Source of the DNA: Atrina japonica
Lineage: Eukaryota > Mollusca > Bivalvia > Pterioida > Pinnidae
Direction: 5' to 3'
Length of the DNA: 64,000 bases
NCBI GenBank assembly: GCA_030159075.1
Contig: BROG01000226.1
Span: 300,001-364,000 of the forward strand
Position numbers and translations under genes: made by a program
The notes under the pieces: model-generated
Database searches by the model: none
Seen by the model: the letters and a program-made list of their open reading frames with translations, nothing else
What the model was told of the DNA's origin: nothing
Part shown: positions 49,386-61,109 of the stretch, piece after piece
Numbering within the stretch: position 1 is the stretch's first letter
How the letters are laid out: each line of letters starts with the position of its first letter

Positions 49386-51625
49386 AGAGTATCGGATACC
49401 AAATAAGTGATCTTCACAATGATGAAACCAGTATTTACCTAAGATACAATACACGCAACAACAGTATCTCGGCATTTTATCAATCAACAAACGATAAATT
49501 AACAGACCCAAAACAGTTAACCAATGTTATACCGAGCTGTTGAATACCGTACGAGTGGTCTTCACAATAATAGCTAGTACTTAACAATATCATACAGTGG
49601 CTCGGCATTTTACCGACCCAGCAAATATCAATCAACGGACGTCAGGGTTTTCCTAAGCCGTTGAATATCATATACTAATTGTCTTCATAACGATAGCTCA
49701 TTATGTCTTTGAATACCATACAATAAACGCAACAACAGTGGCTCATCATTTTACTAAGTAAGAAAATATCAATCTACGGACTCGGAACAGAAGCCAAATT
49801 TTTTTACCAAGCCGTCCAATACCATACGAATGGTCTTCACAATGATAGCTCAGCGTTTAACTGAAATACCATATAACAGACACAACAACAGTACTACCAT
49901 ACGAATGGCCTTTACAATGATAGCTCAGCATTTAACTGAAACACAGTATAATAAACGCAACACATTATACGTATCGTACGAGTGTTCTTCACAATGATAG
50001 CTCAGGCTTTAACTGAAATATCATATAATAGACGCAACAACAGTTATACAATTGTAGTGGTCTTCAAAATGATGGCTCAGCGTTCAACCGAAAAAACATA
50101 TTAGACGCAAGAACACTTATACTATACGAGTGGTCTTCTCAATAATGGCTCAGGGTTTAACTGAAATACCATAAAATAGACTAAGTTAAATACTATCCAA
50201 GTGGCCTTCACAGTGAGAGATCAACATATCACTGAAATACCATATAATATACCCAACAACAGTTATACCATAGGAGTGGTCTTCACAATGATGGCTCAGT
50301 GTTCAACCGAAAAAAAAACATAAGAGGCGCAACAACAGTTATAGCATAGGAGTGGTCTTCACAATGATGGCTCAGCATTTAACTGAAACATCATATAATA
50401 GACGCAACAACAGTTATACCATAGGAGTGGTCTTCACAATGATGGCTCGGTGTTCAACCGAAAAAATAAACATAAAAGGCGCAACAACAGTTATACCATA
50501 GGAGTGGTCTTCACAATGATGGCTCAGCATTTAACTGAAACATCATATAATAGACGCAACAACAGTTATACCACAGGAGTGGTCTTCACAATGATGACTC
50601 GGTGTTCAACCGAAAAAAAAAACACAATAGGCACAACAACAGTTATACCATAGGAGTGGTCTTCACAATGATAGCTAAGCATTTAACTGAAACATCATAT
50701 AATAGACGCAACAACAGTTATACCATACGAGTGGTCTTCACAATGGAAGCTAAGCATTTAACTGAAATACCATATAATAGACTAAGTTTAATACTATTAG
50801 ACGCAAGAACACTTATACAATACGAGTGGTCTTCTCAATAATGGCTCAGGGTTTAACTGAAATACCATAAAATAGACTAAGTTAAATACTATCCAAGTGG
50901 CCTTCACAGTGAGAGATCAACATATCACTGAAATACCATATAATATACCCAACAACAGTTATACCATAGGAGTGGTCTTCACAATGATGGCTCAGTGTTC
51001 AACCGAAAAAAAAACATAATAGGCGCAACAACAGTTATAGCATAGGAGTGGTCTTCACAATGATGGCTCAGCATTTAACTGAAACATCATATAATAGACG
51101 CAACAACAGTTATACCACAGGAGTGGTCTTCACAATGATGGATCGGTGTTCAACCGAAAAAATAAACATAATAGGCGCAACAACAGTTATACCATAGGAG
51201 TGGTCTTCACAATGATGACTCAGTGTTCAACCGAAAAAAAAACATAATAGGCGCAACAACAGTTATACCATAAGAGTGGTCTTCACAATGATGGCTAAGC
51301 ATTTAACTAAAACATCATATAATAGACGCAACAACAGTTATACCATAGCAGTGGTCTTCAAAATGATGGCTCAGTGTTCAACCGCAAAAAAAAACAACAT
51401 AAATAGGTGCAACAACAGTTATACTATAAGAGTGGTCTTCACAATGGAAGCTCAGCATATCACTGAAATACCATATAATAGACGCCACAACAGTTATACA
51501 ATACGAGTGGTCTTCACAATGGAAGCTAAGCATTTAACTGAAATACCATATAATAGACTAAGTTTAATACCATCAAAGTGGTCTTCACATGATAGCTCAA
51601 CATATCACTGACAAAGAAGTAATAC
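49386..51625. repeat. 75-76-bp satellite-like array with dimeric order
   Basis: Monomers carry GAGTGGTCTTCACAATGAT and GCAACAACAGTTATACCATA. Two alternating types, one with CAGCATTTAACTGAAA and one with CAGTGTTCAACCGAAAAA, make about 150-bp dimers. Monomer starts at 50277, 50352, 50427, 50503 and 50579 show the 75-76-bp spacing. The left part (49386-50000) is much more diverged. A block beginning CTTCTCAATAATGG at 50135 recurs at 50831, a 696-bp internal duplication. Threonine/asparagine/tyrosine-rich frames through it are artefacts. Confidence 0.95.
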
Positions 51626-52225
51626 GACAGCAGTAAACCAATGACAATCACGATGAAATTATTTATTGCAGCATTGTAAAATGCATAGCTGATATAAACA
51701 AGGTGGTTTATCACAAATATAAAAATTATTATAAAATATTTTTATTAACGTTAGAGTCAAAAATATATACATGTAAACAGTAAACGTCATAGTGTTAAAA
51801 CAGACAATCATAAATAACGGTAGTTACAAACCAAATAATTAAATAAGATAAATTAACATGTAGTCATAAAAAATAGCACAAATATCCAAATGTGCCATGA
51901 CATTTACAATATACATGTATTAATCAAATATACACCAACAACTGTCTAAAAGTCTTACATTTCATCACATACACATAACTGATTATTTTGTTAGAACTAT
52001 TGAACAAACAATCGTAAAAATGTACCTTATATGATTAACAGCTATAAAAAATAATAAAATTTTCTTTCACCTTCCAGTTTCTTTTTATTTGATATTTTAG
52101 AATTATCACAATACATATTCATATGTATTAATAGTCACATCATTTCCAATATTCAGGAATTATGAATATATAAAAGTATTTACTATCCAGTAATGAAAAC
52201 CCATGGTATTTAGGTCACATCAAAC
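51626..52225. other. No gene recognised
   Basis: AT-rich sequence with no supportable feature. Confidence 0.5.
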
Positions 52226-52227
52226 AA

Positions 52228-52460
52228 ACGAATCAAAGTACTGAAACTACTGATACGAGTTGATGGCAATCGTAAATTTTCATGAGTAATAATACACTCA
52301 GTATACTGAATACTTTTTAATTCAGTAAAATTAGGTTTTACAAAAAAGTAACTAAAAATCAGGTCAGACATTTGGCCTAACGCGAGTATTGATGGCTTAT
52401 TTATTATGCAACAAACTACATAGATCAGCGATGTGATTATAAAATTTTGTGCTTACAAAC
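52228..52460 (-). repeat. Dispersed repeat R, copy 2 (inverted)
   Basis: Inverse complement of 39547-39760: GGTCAGACATTTGGCC, TTTATTATGCAACAAACTAC and ATAGATCAGCGATGTGAT. This copy ends at GTGCTTACAAACATCG without a TA array, so it may show the original end of the repeat. Confidence 0.85.
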
Positions 52461-54265
52461 ATCGTTTCTTCGATATTAAATTTCTATGCGACAGAGCAGT
52501 TTTATACCCTTACACTATACTTCCTATAAGTAGCCTTAAATCTCTAGGTCAATACGTGTACACGTTAAACATTTTTCCAACTTCAAAGACTGCCGCGAGT
52601 TTCTCGTTAGTTAAGATCACGTGAATGAGGAATGACGCAACTTCTATGTCCAACTTCACAGACAGATCTTGCCAATACACAGTAAGGGAAACTTGACCAA
52701 AACTCATTTGCATATTAGTCATGCACAGGAATTTTTAACAGTCCAGCCTATCGCTTTTAATGTCAATTCTATCACAAGAGTATAATGGTAAAAAATAATT
52801 GAAAAGTGATATTCTAAAGCAAATATGTAATATCTTAAAATTCATAAAGGACGCCGAACTGACCTTTAATAGCACATATTTCAACAAGTCTTGTAGACCT
52901 ATATTTTTCAGCAAATTGTTACTATATTTTCGTCATTTCAAAAAGCAAAAATATACGAATAAAAGTGTGATTTGGAAATTTCAATATTGAAGTTGAGTTT
53001 ATGTTGCTGAAATGCACATACATGTGTAATTTTGCGTCAATATAATGTGTTATTAACCCCATACTGCAAAATGTGCTTTGACTTGTTCCCAATAAACAAC
53101 TAAGCATAACATAACTGGGTTGATCCATCAACTCGTTAAAAGATACACATTGGCGCTTGGTAACTTTAAATGCCACGTTACTTGGAAGGAAATGCCATCT
53201 CCATTTATGTATGTCTTGGTGAGGAAGTAAACCACACCGCTAATCATCATTTCCTGACGGTGTTTCACATCACACACCACAATTTTGCAGGTTCACAGTA
53301 GTGGCCAGTTTTTAATAGTGCAGAAGAAATGCTGTTTACCAGTACAATGTAGACAGAAAAGACCATCAAACTTATGCATGTAAATTGGCAAACTTTCTTA
53401 CAAAAGCTTCGACAGGGTTCAAATCTGTGCAGACTGGAGGTGAGAAACTTGATGGTTTAAGTATTATGATCTAACAATTCAGCCATGGAGGCCACACATA
53501 TCATCAATAAACCATCAAAATAAATACATGCATCATAATAGAGACAATCAATGTTATATAAAAAGATCACAATTAAAATTTCCTTCATTCCTATTATACA
53601 GGTAAAATAAAAACACATAAAATCAACTGAAATTAGGATGAAATCACAGATACCAATGTATCGATCGTCAGGTACAAGGAAATACATAAAAGCCATATAA
53701 TAATTACCAAAACTTTACTTCTTTTACATAATGTGTACACTTTGTTTATGTTTATCAACTTCAATAAATGCTATATGAAACATGCACATGCCATAAGTAT
53801 GTCAATTAATGTAATTTTCCAACTAGTTTTCTGTCAAATCAGATTGGCTTGGCAAATAAATGGCTTGACTTATACATTCTATGAAACATTTCTGTGACAG
53901 GCTATGGACTATCTTTCTAAATTGGGTTGGAAAGTGTCAATTTCTTTTCATGAAAATTGCAAGAAAAAGTATTTGTAGGTGGCAAGCAAAATTTGCAGGT
54001 ACATGTACATTTCCTTCTTCGTTTATAGTTAGTGGCATCAAAAAACTTCATGCGAAGAAAAACTGTAGCTAAATTTCAAATAAATTTAAAACAAAAGTCA
54101 TATGAAAATAAAAAAGACTTTTTTCTAATTATACTAATTTATGCAAGAATTGATCAAAATATTAATTTGTGGAAGTCACTGGAAAAAGTATATTTAATGT
54201 AGAAAACTATATGGAAAGATGAAGTTCATTGGCATTATGGCACCTGTGTGTACCTATCTGCTTGC
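52461..54265. other. No gene; short Penelope-like tail word at 53.64 kb
   Basis: AAATCACAGATACCAATGTA at 53641 resembles the tail start of Penelope-like copies but is too short to define. Frames here (52922-53176 and 53457-53696 minus) match no family. Confidence 0.4.
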
Positions 54266-54271
54266 ATACAT

Positions 54272-54359
54272 TGTACCTGTACAGGTGTACACTCACATAT
54301 TGTACCTGTACAGGTGTACACTCACATATTGTACCTGTACAGGTGTACACTCACATATT
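54272..54359. repeat. 29-bp tandem repeat, three perfect copies
   Basis: TGTACCTGTACAGGTGTACA followed by CTCACATAT starts at 54272, 54301 and 54330. Each unit is itself nearly palindromic. Confidence 0.95.
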
Positions 54360-55554
54360 AACTGTAATTGATAATGGTGACTTTCTAAATTATACAATTT
54401 TTAATCCAATTCATATTCCAGTTTCATAAAATATCAAATCTGGAATAATGTAGATGGTGTTGCACAAACATTCACTCAAAATTGTCAATAAAATCTTGTA
54501 GGTAAATATGATCTAAATTCAATGATTAGATCATAGCCCTAAATACTGTGTATAGGGGAATGCTGTGTTATTATTTTAAAAAAACATACTGACTACAGAT
54601 TTAAAAAGAATAATTTTACATAGTGTACCTTGTAGATACATGTAAACTATGTGATCATTACTGGCATCATATTTAAATAGAATAATTTTTACTAACTGAA
54701 GTAAATGCTGTGTGACCTTGATTGACTCTAGATTTATGTGGAGTAATTTTAAAAGTCAGTATATGGGATAGAGTGAAATGGATATCAAAACATGATACAG
54801 ACAGTGTTGGCTTACAAAATATATTTGTATCATGATTCAACACAGGATCTGTACATGAATTATAAAAAGGTTTAACTGTAAGGAAGCTCATACATAGTTA
54901 CATAAATACACGAGTATGGTGAACACTATCAATAGATAATCATGGTACATGTACATGTAGGAACAGGTGCTCTAATGGGAGATAAAATCCCCTGTATATG
55001 TATGTAAATTAATCTGAAAAGGATTTACCTTTTGTATCTAAAATCAATGAAATACTATATCAAGAACTTAATATCACATCATGCTGCTCTCGAAATTTGG
55101 GATCTATTTCATCATTTAGTTGATTGACCCAAAGGCAAAAGTTAGGATCATTTTATCACACAACATTAAGTCTGAAAAGTCTTAACGCATAGAAATATTA
55201 TCAAATAAAACCATGAGTGTTATGAAAACCTATACTTTGTATGTTTACAAAGATAAATTAAGACAAAAGCAGGGATGTAATTCTATATTGGTGAAAAAGG
55301 TTGCTCATTTGTAGGTGCTTAATGGGGAAGATAAAGATTTAACACAACAACTAAATTTTAAACAAAGAGGAATCCTCCAATTGCAAAATAATTACCATGC
55401 CTGCAAAAAAACAAGTTGTTACATGTACATGTATCATGAACAATATAAATACTGATTCTGGGTAAATCATTATGCTTTTAAGTAGTAATGGGAATCTGTT
55501 AACACACCTTGACCTGAAATAAATAAAAACCTGCAATTAAACCATGATCAGGAA
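54360..55554. other. 3' flank of the CNP-like gene
   Basis: No coding evidence. The 3' untranslated region of the minus-strand gene should lie in the higher-numbered part, but I see no canonical AATAAA signal on the minus strand within about 1.5 kb of the stop codon. Confidence 0.4.
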
Positions 55555-56183
55555 TTAATAAAAGCCAGTAAACAATCCTTGAACAGGTATAGGTTCATCT
55601 AAATATACAACACAAAACTGTTCTCCAAAGTTCCCCTGAAGATATTTTATCATACCACCTTGAACTTTCTGACCAATCACATTGCTGTTGTTATCTAAAA
55701 TCTCTTGCTCCAGATCACAAATATCTAGTAAATCTTGATTGGTCTGTTTTGGTGGTACACCATTGGCGGTTGCTATGGTTATATGAGCACTCCTTCCTCT
55801 GTTTGGATACTCCTGATTGGTCACCACTTTTGATACTAAATCAGGATTTGTGTCTTCAATGTTAGAAACTTCATTATGTAGGTTTCTTTTCTGTAAAATT
55901 AGCCTGTCCCTCTCTTTCTCCTCTGGCTTATCATACAGGTCAAAACATGCTTCATCTTTAAAGGTCACTCTAACACCCACAACTGACTGGGAGATAATTA
56001 TTCCCGATATGTATAAATCGAATGATTTCCCACAAGACATCTGTACATCTTGTCGTTGGTAGTATTCCATTCTATCTTGTGCTGGATTCTTAAATGAACC
56101 CATGAATTTTGAGGTACAGTGTAAAGTTTTATCCATGCTACCATTCAGTCTGAAATACTCCAACAGCCCATCTCCAGTTAAAT
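55555..56183 (-). CDS. CNP: CNP homologue, exon 3: 2H phosphoesterase domain
   Basis: The acceptor CTATTTCTAG precedes the exon. Residues 282-490 and the TAA stop at 55557-55555. The first catalytic motif, L-H-C-T-S-K-F, is followed about 110 residues later by R-G-R-S-A-H-I-T. Both histidines and both threonines expected of 2H phosphoesterases are present. The loop between (roughly 357-410) is rich in Glu, Lys and Asn and longer than in vertebrate CNP. The terminal block GLFTGFY matches the IFTGYY end of the catalytic domain, and translation stops immediately after it, without the C-terminal tail and Cys-Thr-Ile-Ile prenylation signal of mammalian CNP. Confidence 0.94.
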
Positions 56184-59100
56184 CTAGAAATAGAAAGAGA
56201 TCTTTTTTTATTTCAATCAATGGTGCTAGGTTGATACTATATGCATAAGTACATATATTTATATCAGTTTATGAATACATGTACAACACAAGAATTTATA
56301 TCATTATATCTAACAATAATACATGTATGTTTCATGGTGACTAAAATGCTAGATACAGCATTGCTGATGAGGACAGACATTGTCTATTTACATGTACTTG
56401 TACAGACACAGACATTGTCTATTTACATGTACTTGTACAGACACAGACATTGTCTATTTACATGTACTTGTACAGACAGACATTGTCTATTTACATGTAC
56501 TTGTACAGACACAGACATTGTCTATTTACATGTACTTGCATAGACACAGACATTGTCTATTTACATGTACTTGTACAGACAGACATTGTCTATTTACATG
56601 TACTTGTACAGACACAGACATTGTCTATTTACATGTACTTGTACAGACACAGACATTGTCTATTTACATGTACTTGTACAGACACAGACATTGTCTACTT
56701 ACATGTACTTGTACAGACACAGACATTGTCTACTTACATGTACTTGTACAGACAGACATTGTCTATTTACATGTACTTGTACAGACAGACATTGTCTACT
56801 TACATGTACTTGTACAGACACAGACATTGTCTACTTACATGTACTTGTACAGACACAGACATTGTCTATTTACATGTACTTGTACAGACAGACATTGTCT
56901 ATTTACATGTACTTGTACAGACACAGACATTGTCTACTTACATGTACTTGTACAGACACAGACATTGTCTATTTACATGTACTTGTACAGACAGACATTG
57001 TCTATTTACATGTACTTGTACAGACACAGACATTGTCTATTTACATGTACTTGTATAGACACAGACATTGTCTATTTACATGTACTTGTATAGACACAGA
57101 CATTGTCTATTTACAGGTACTTGTACAGACACAGACATTGTCTACTTACATGTACTTGTACAGACACAGACATTGTCTATTTACAATGTACATGTATAGA
57201 CCATGTTTTTGCTTTGCAATATGACCAAAAAGGGAATTTTTTTGAAGTGATGTATTTATAGTACATGTACATGTTATACTGAGGACACATGACTCTGCTG
57301 TTCACTTGTATCTGATCTCTTTTATTATCCCACCTCTGGCAAAATACTCTGAATATGATTGGTTTAGAAGGATACAACATATTCTTGTACATATATTGGG
57401 TTACCTAGCCACCTGATATTAGTTTTGATATCACCCTCACCCGTCACATCACTTTTAGCAGACAAGAGATGCAAACAAATATGATAGACAGGTTTGCTTC
57501 ACACAGCGGAAAAGAAATCACTAAGGTTAGAATTTCATGGACCCAATATATTTCTGTATTACCCCTGTAAAACACTATATAACTAATAATATTAGTTTGT
57601 TTCATTGTAGTTTTACATGCCGTCATAATTTTCAGATATACATGTGCAAGTATATGTCACCAACTTCAGGTGAAGTATATGTACATGTACTACAACCTTT
57701 GACTTGTGCTAAGGACTGATGCCAATGTAATGAGGGTTCTTTTATGTGCCATCCCAACAGTGACATGGGGCCATGGTTTTAAGTCTCACCTGAAAGAACT
57801 GTAAATAAATGTATCAGTCTGTACATGTACATGTATGCCGAGCGCTTTGCCAAGGATTTGTCTGAACTTTTTTTCAAAGATAACATTGTACACATGCAGG
57901 TCAAAAAAACCCAGATGTTCGTAACCCATTTACAGATTACGCTAAAAGGAATGACCCTAATTAACCTGCAGGTTATGATAGTACATGTAATATTTGAATT
58001 TATAGAAAATGAAAAGGAGGTTATGTGATTTGTATTTGTCATAACCTCCACGTAACCTGAAGGCTGAATGGTCCAACCAGTGTTACTTTGTGTTCTGTAC
58101 ATGCAGGGTTTAGTATACCCTTTTTGGGACAGGGTCCTGTACCCTTCAAATTGGGAATTTTACGTCGCAATAGGCCAATTTGGGGAAAAAGTATCTATGG
58201 TCACTTAATTAAAAAAAATAAAGATAAAAGTCATTCATTTAGCTTCTCTTATTTAACTGACAACATTGTTTTCATCTGAAGACTTCCAAGCACAGTTCAT
58301 ACATGTACTAAATTCTCCTTGTTCTTCTCTTATACTAAATGTGAATGACATGGTGAACATAATTGGGAAAGTTTTGCTCAAAATTGGGGGAAAATAGCAG
58401 ATTTTGCATTGGGAATGGGGCCTTTTATTCTGCCTGCAATCTTATGTGAATCGGACTATACATGTAGACCATTGCAAACAGTCTCTCATCTCATTCATAG
58501 ACGTCCGAAGCGAATTGAAAGTGGGGGGGTCTAAACCAACTTAAAACACACACACACGCCAGAAACGTCTGGGGGCTAAGCCCCAATTTTCAACACCTAT
58601 GTCTATCTTTGCAAAAAAAAAGGTGGGGAGGGGCTAAGCCCCCCCCCCTAGCCCTCCGGTTCCGACGCCTATGTCATTAAAATCCATTTTCATGCTGATC
58701 AGCAACAAATTTGCCAATTATATTCTAAATGCATTTTTTTTCTTCACAATAATGAACAGGACATGGTACCATGCCATGCTAATTTGCTAACAATTTTTCG
58801 CTATTTTAGCAAAGGATTTAGCAAAAGAAACAGCAGCAATATAATGATCTTTATATACATACATATATGTATGTACCAATATGATCACTGATAACTTACC
58901 AACATCAGCAAGTAATTTCTGTGTAAAGCCTATGTTTGAAGATACATTTTGTGATAAGTATCGTTTACACATTTGGTAAAGTTGACTGGTGTCTTTTTGG
59001 TTTAAAAACCAGCCATAGTAGAATGGAATGCATTCATCAAAGCTCTTCAGTTTTGCTCGGATTTTATCCACATCCACACCATGTGAGTTTCGCTTAGCCA

Positions 59101-60585
59101 GTTCTTCTGGATTCTGACTCCACTCAGTTTTAGGAGAAACCATCAACACGACATAGTTATAGGTCTTTGCCAAATCAAGATAAAACTTCATTTCCCATCT
59201 TTTAATGTTTGTATTGTCAATTACAACAATATTTGAGCCATTTTCACAGGCATTATGTGCTCTCTTTTGACATGCTTGATGAGCCGCATTTAATCCATCA
59301 ACACTAAATCTGTATACACCATCTTTCATAAAGTATTGATCTGCAGAACATAATACAGCCTCAGGATAAATTCTCTGGATTTCTTTTGTTATGGTTGACT
59401 TTCCGGAGCCCGGAAGCCCTCTCATTATAATGAGGGTATGGAATTTTTTCATCTGCTTCACTGTATTATTATCCACCAGGAAAGGAAAGTTCAGTGTTGA
59501 CTTTGTTATCTTTTGTCTGGGAACACTCTCAGTTAATGTACTGGTTACAGGTGATATCTGAAGAACAAAAGCATAGTTTTTGGATAAACATTTGTTTAAG
59601 TATTATATTTGGTTTCATTGTTCTCAACATCACCAGCAGAATATCCCATATAATTCATTCACCCATGAAGACCATACGAAAATACTTTAATTTTAAAAAT
59701 GTATATTGCAAGGAGAGTCACAAACGTAAGTTGAATTATTCAGAAAACACCAATAAAACAAAGGATTACAGCTAATTTTTGTAACCAAGACAACATGCCA
59801 AGCGATGTATTCTGTCAAAATCTTGAACTTTCATATATTTATCAATATTATTAACGACAATATCCTTCCCTGCGAATCTACTCAAGGCTCATATTATATC
59901 ATGTAATTGAAGCCTTTTCATTAATTATGATGGGGAATAATCTAAACTGGGGGGAAAACTTGAAAGTAAATAAAATTACATCAAGTGTTTAGCAATATTG
60001 CAAATAATAATAGTTTAACAAAATTAAAAAAAACTGTCCTCACCGCAAGTACATATACCTGTGATAACTGTAAACTGATTACAATAACATAGTAATATAA
60101 ATGATCATCAGAATGTATTGTTCTGTATATTTGATTCTATATTAAACTGTCTGCATGATGTATACCAAGGTATTATCTGCTACACACTGCACATAGCCCA
60201 TTGCGTGGTTGGCTTGAAATAAGGCTCTGGACTTAAACTAGTATGACCCGATTTTATGTGGTCTTTAGTCGTGCCAACATAATATCTATGTGGGCTACTT
60301 AAACATATGTTATGTGCATTCTTTCACTGCCCCCTTTATACGGGATTCATTTTAGATGAAAATAACCGAAAAATAAGCACAAAAAATATATTTCAATACC
60401 TTGATTGGCTTGAAGTCTTCCTCAACCTGATCGTTCCATATTTCTCCCCCGATATCGCCGTCGTTCTCAGAATCATAATTCGTTCGTCTACAATGTTCGT
60501 TAATTGGAGAATTTTGTGTCAGATTACTGTAAGGTGGTTCTTTGCTAACGGGCGGGGTGGCGCAGCAGGATAGTAAGTTCCCCAT
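55555..60585 (-). CDS. CNP: 2',3'-cyclic-nucleotide 3'-phosphodiesterase (CNP) homologue
   Basis: Three coding exons (60585-60400, 59557-58900, 56183-55555) join in phase to 490 residues. Both introns have GT...AG borders: a phase-0 join after ...PIK, and a phase-1 join that makes an aspartate from G|AT. CNP hydrolyses 2',3'-cyclic nucleotides to 2'-nucleotides. In vertebrates it sits on oligodendrocyte membranes and also binds RNA and cytoskeleton. Visible here: lipidation-type N-terminus (1-8), P-loop GLPGSGKS (about 109-116), the conserved PFYYGWFL segment ending the kinase-like domain, and 2H phosphoesterase motifs H-C-T (303-305) and H-I-T (415-417). The protein is longer than the roughly 420-residue vertebrate enzyme, through an N-terminal extension and a longer loop between the two H-x-T motifs. 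It ends ...FTGFY with no CaaX box. The promoter side is shared with a Polinton-like element in head-to-head orientation. Confidence 0.92.
56375..57195. repeat. 35/33-bp minisatellite in CNP intron 2, about 24 copies
   Basis: Units TGTCTATTTACATGTACTTG followed by TACAGAC and then ACAGACAT (35 bp) or AGACAT (33 bp) start at 56381, 56416, 56451, 56484 and so on. A Y/H-type transition (TCTATT against TCTACT) marks sub-blocks. The repeat has no stop in any plus-strand frame, which creates long Thr/Cys/Leu/Tyr-rich apparent proteins that are not real. It lies wholly inside the intron and on the antisense strand relative to the gene. Confidence 0.97.
57735..57860 (+). mobile_element. SINE-like 3' domain fragment in CNP intron 2
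   Basis: Shares ordered words with 45140-45260 (GGGTTCTTTTATGTGCC, TTTAAGTCTCACCTGAAAGA, ATGCCGAGCGCTTTGCCAAG). Confidence 0.6.
58100..58450. repeat. Possible dispersed repeat in CNP intron 2
   Basis: TACCCTTTTTGGGACAGGG, AAATTGGGAATTTTACG and CAATAGGCCAATTTGGGG, then CAAAATTGGGGGAAAATAG, look like a degenerate repeat with recurring AATTGGG words. Family not identified. Confidence 0.35.
58495..58680. mobile_element. Transposon-end-like repeat in CNP intron 2
   Basis: GGGGGCTAAGCCCC at about 58571 and GGGGCTAAGCCCCCC at 58626 form GC-rich palindromic words, followed by CTCCGGTTCCGACGCCTATG. Upstream, ATAGACGTCCGAAGCG is a loose inverted match of that end. Such pairs resemble the ends of short dispersed metazoan DNA repeats. 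Confidence 0.45.
58900..59557 (-). CDS. CNP: CNP homologue, exon 2: P-loop kinase-like domain
   Basis: The acceptor TTTTGTTCTTCAG precedes the exon and the donor is G|GTAAGT. Residues 63-281 plus one base. Walker A lies at about 109-116 and is preceded by HTLIIMRG. A Walker-B-like hydrophobic strand ends in VVIDNTN. The lid region contains AKRNSHGVDVDKIRAKLKSF, and the segment IPFYYGWFLNQKD corresponds to the conserved end of the CNP N-terminal domain. The closest alternative family with the same fold (AAA_33 or polynucleotide-kinase-like proteins) would not explain the PFYYGWFL segment or the following exon. Confidence 0.93.
60400..60585 (-). CDS. CNP: CNP homologue, coding exon 1
   Basis: Encodes 62 residues starting MGNLLSCC. 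The Met-Gly start with Ser at position 6 fits the N-myristoylation pattern, and Cys7-Cys8 are candidate palmitoylation sites. The rest is acidic and low in hydrophobics (DSENDGDIGGE), consistent with a disordered linker to the P-loop domain. The ATG has a favourable context (CTGAAATGG). The exon ends AAG|GTATTG, and its phase matches the acceptor at 59558. No other in-frame exon is needed to continue into the conserved domain. First-exon assignment rests on splice phase and composition, not on homology. Confidence 0.75.
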
Positions 60586-61109
60586 TTCAGCCAGACAAAT
60601 TAGACAAATGCGATGAATTTAAAACTGTTGTTACTGTTTCCCAACATAGTGTAAATACCTGGTTAATAAGGATATTGAATACCGAACCCGAATATTTGTC
60701 ACTAACTAGTCGAAACTTGGCTTAGACGTAAACATTTTTGTGTACCAGCGATATATCAAGCTTAACAATGAAGCAGTATTAAATATCGCTGAAATTTTAA
60801 CCATTAAATGATATAAAATTAGTTTTAGATGTAATATCATGCATACTATTAAATTCAAGAGATCTGGATAAAATGAACCGCAATAGGCCCATGTGTAGAC
60901 GGAGTACAACTGTGAATTTTGCACCTTGTGGACCCAAACAGGTCTTTATGTGTTGTAAAATGGGGCTTCTGCGCCACCCCCTATTCCATGGTCCAATTGT
61001 ACTACTAAAACTCTCCATTCCAGTGGATTGAATCGTACCTCGCTAAATACCTGGGTGGCAGTTCCTAGAAACGGCAGACACTTCCGACGAACCGTGGACA
61101 TTTTTCTAT
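60586..61109. promoter_or_regulatory. Shared upstream region between CNP and a Polinton-like element
   Basis: This 524-bp gap separates two divergent starts. It must hold the CNP 5' untranslated region and promoter as well as the edge of the Polinton-like insertion, including any terminal inverted repeat. I see no clear TATA box for CNP and cannot locate the element border without its other end. A 73-codon minus frame here is unsupported. Confidence 0.4.

Noticed and set aside
55817..56062. Plus-strand 81-codon frame
   Set aside because: It is the antisense shadow of the third CNP exon.
56380..57224. Plus-strand frames of more than 200 codons, Cys/Thr/Leu/Tyr-rich
   Set aside because: They translate a 35/33-bp minisatellite within an intron of the minus-strand CNP gene. 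All plus frames are equally open.
60797..61018. 73-codon minus-strand frame beginning MESFSSTIGPWNRGW
   Set aside because: No recognisable family. It lies in the gap between two divergent genes and overlaps another frame in a different phase.
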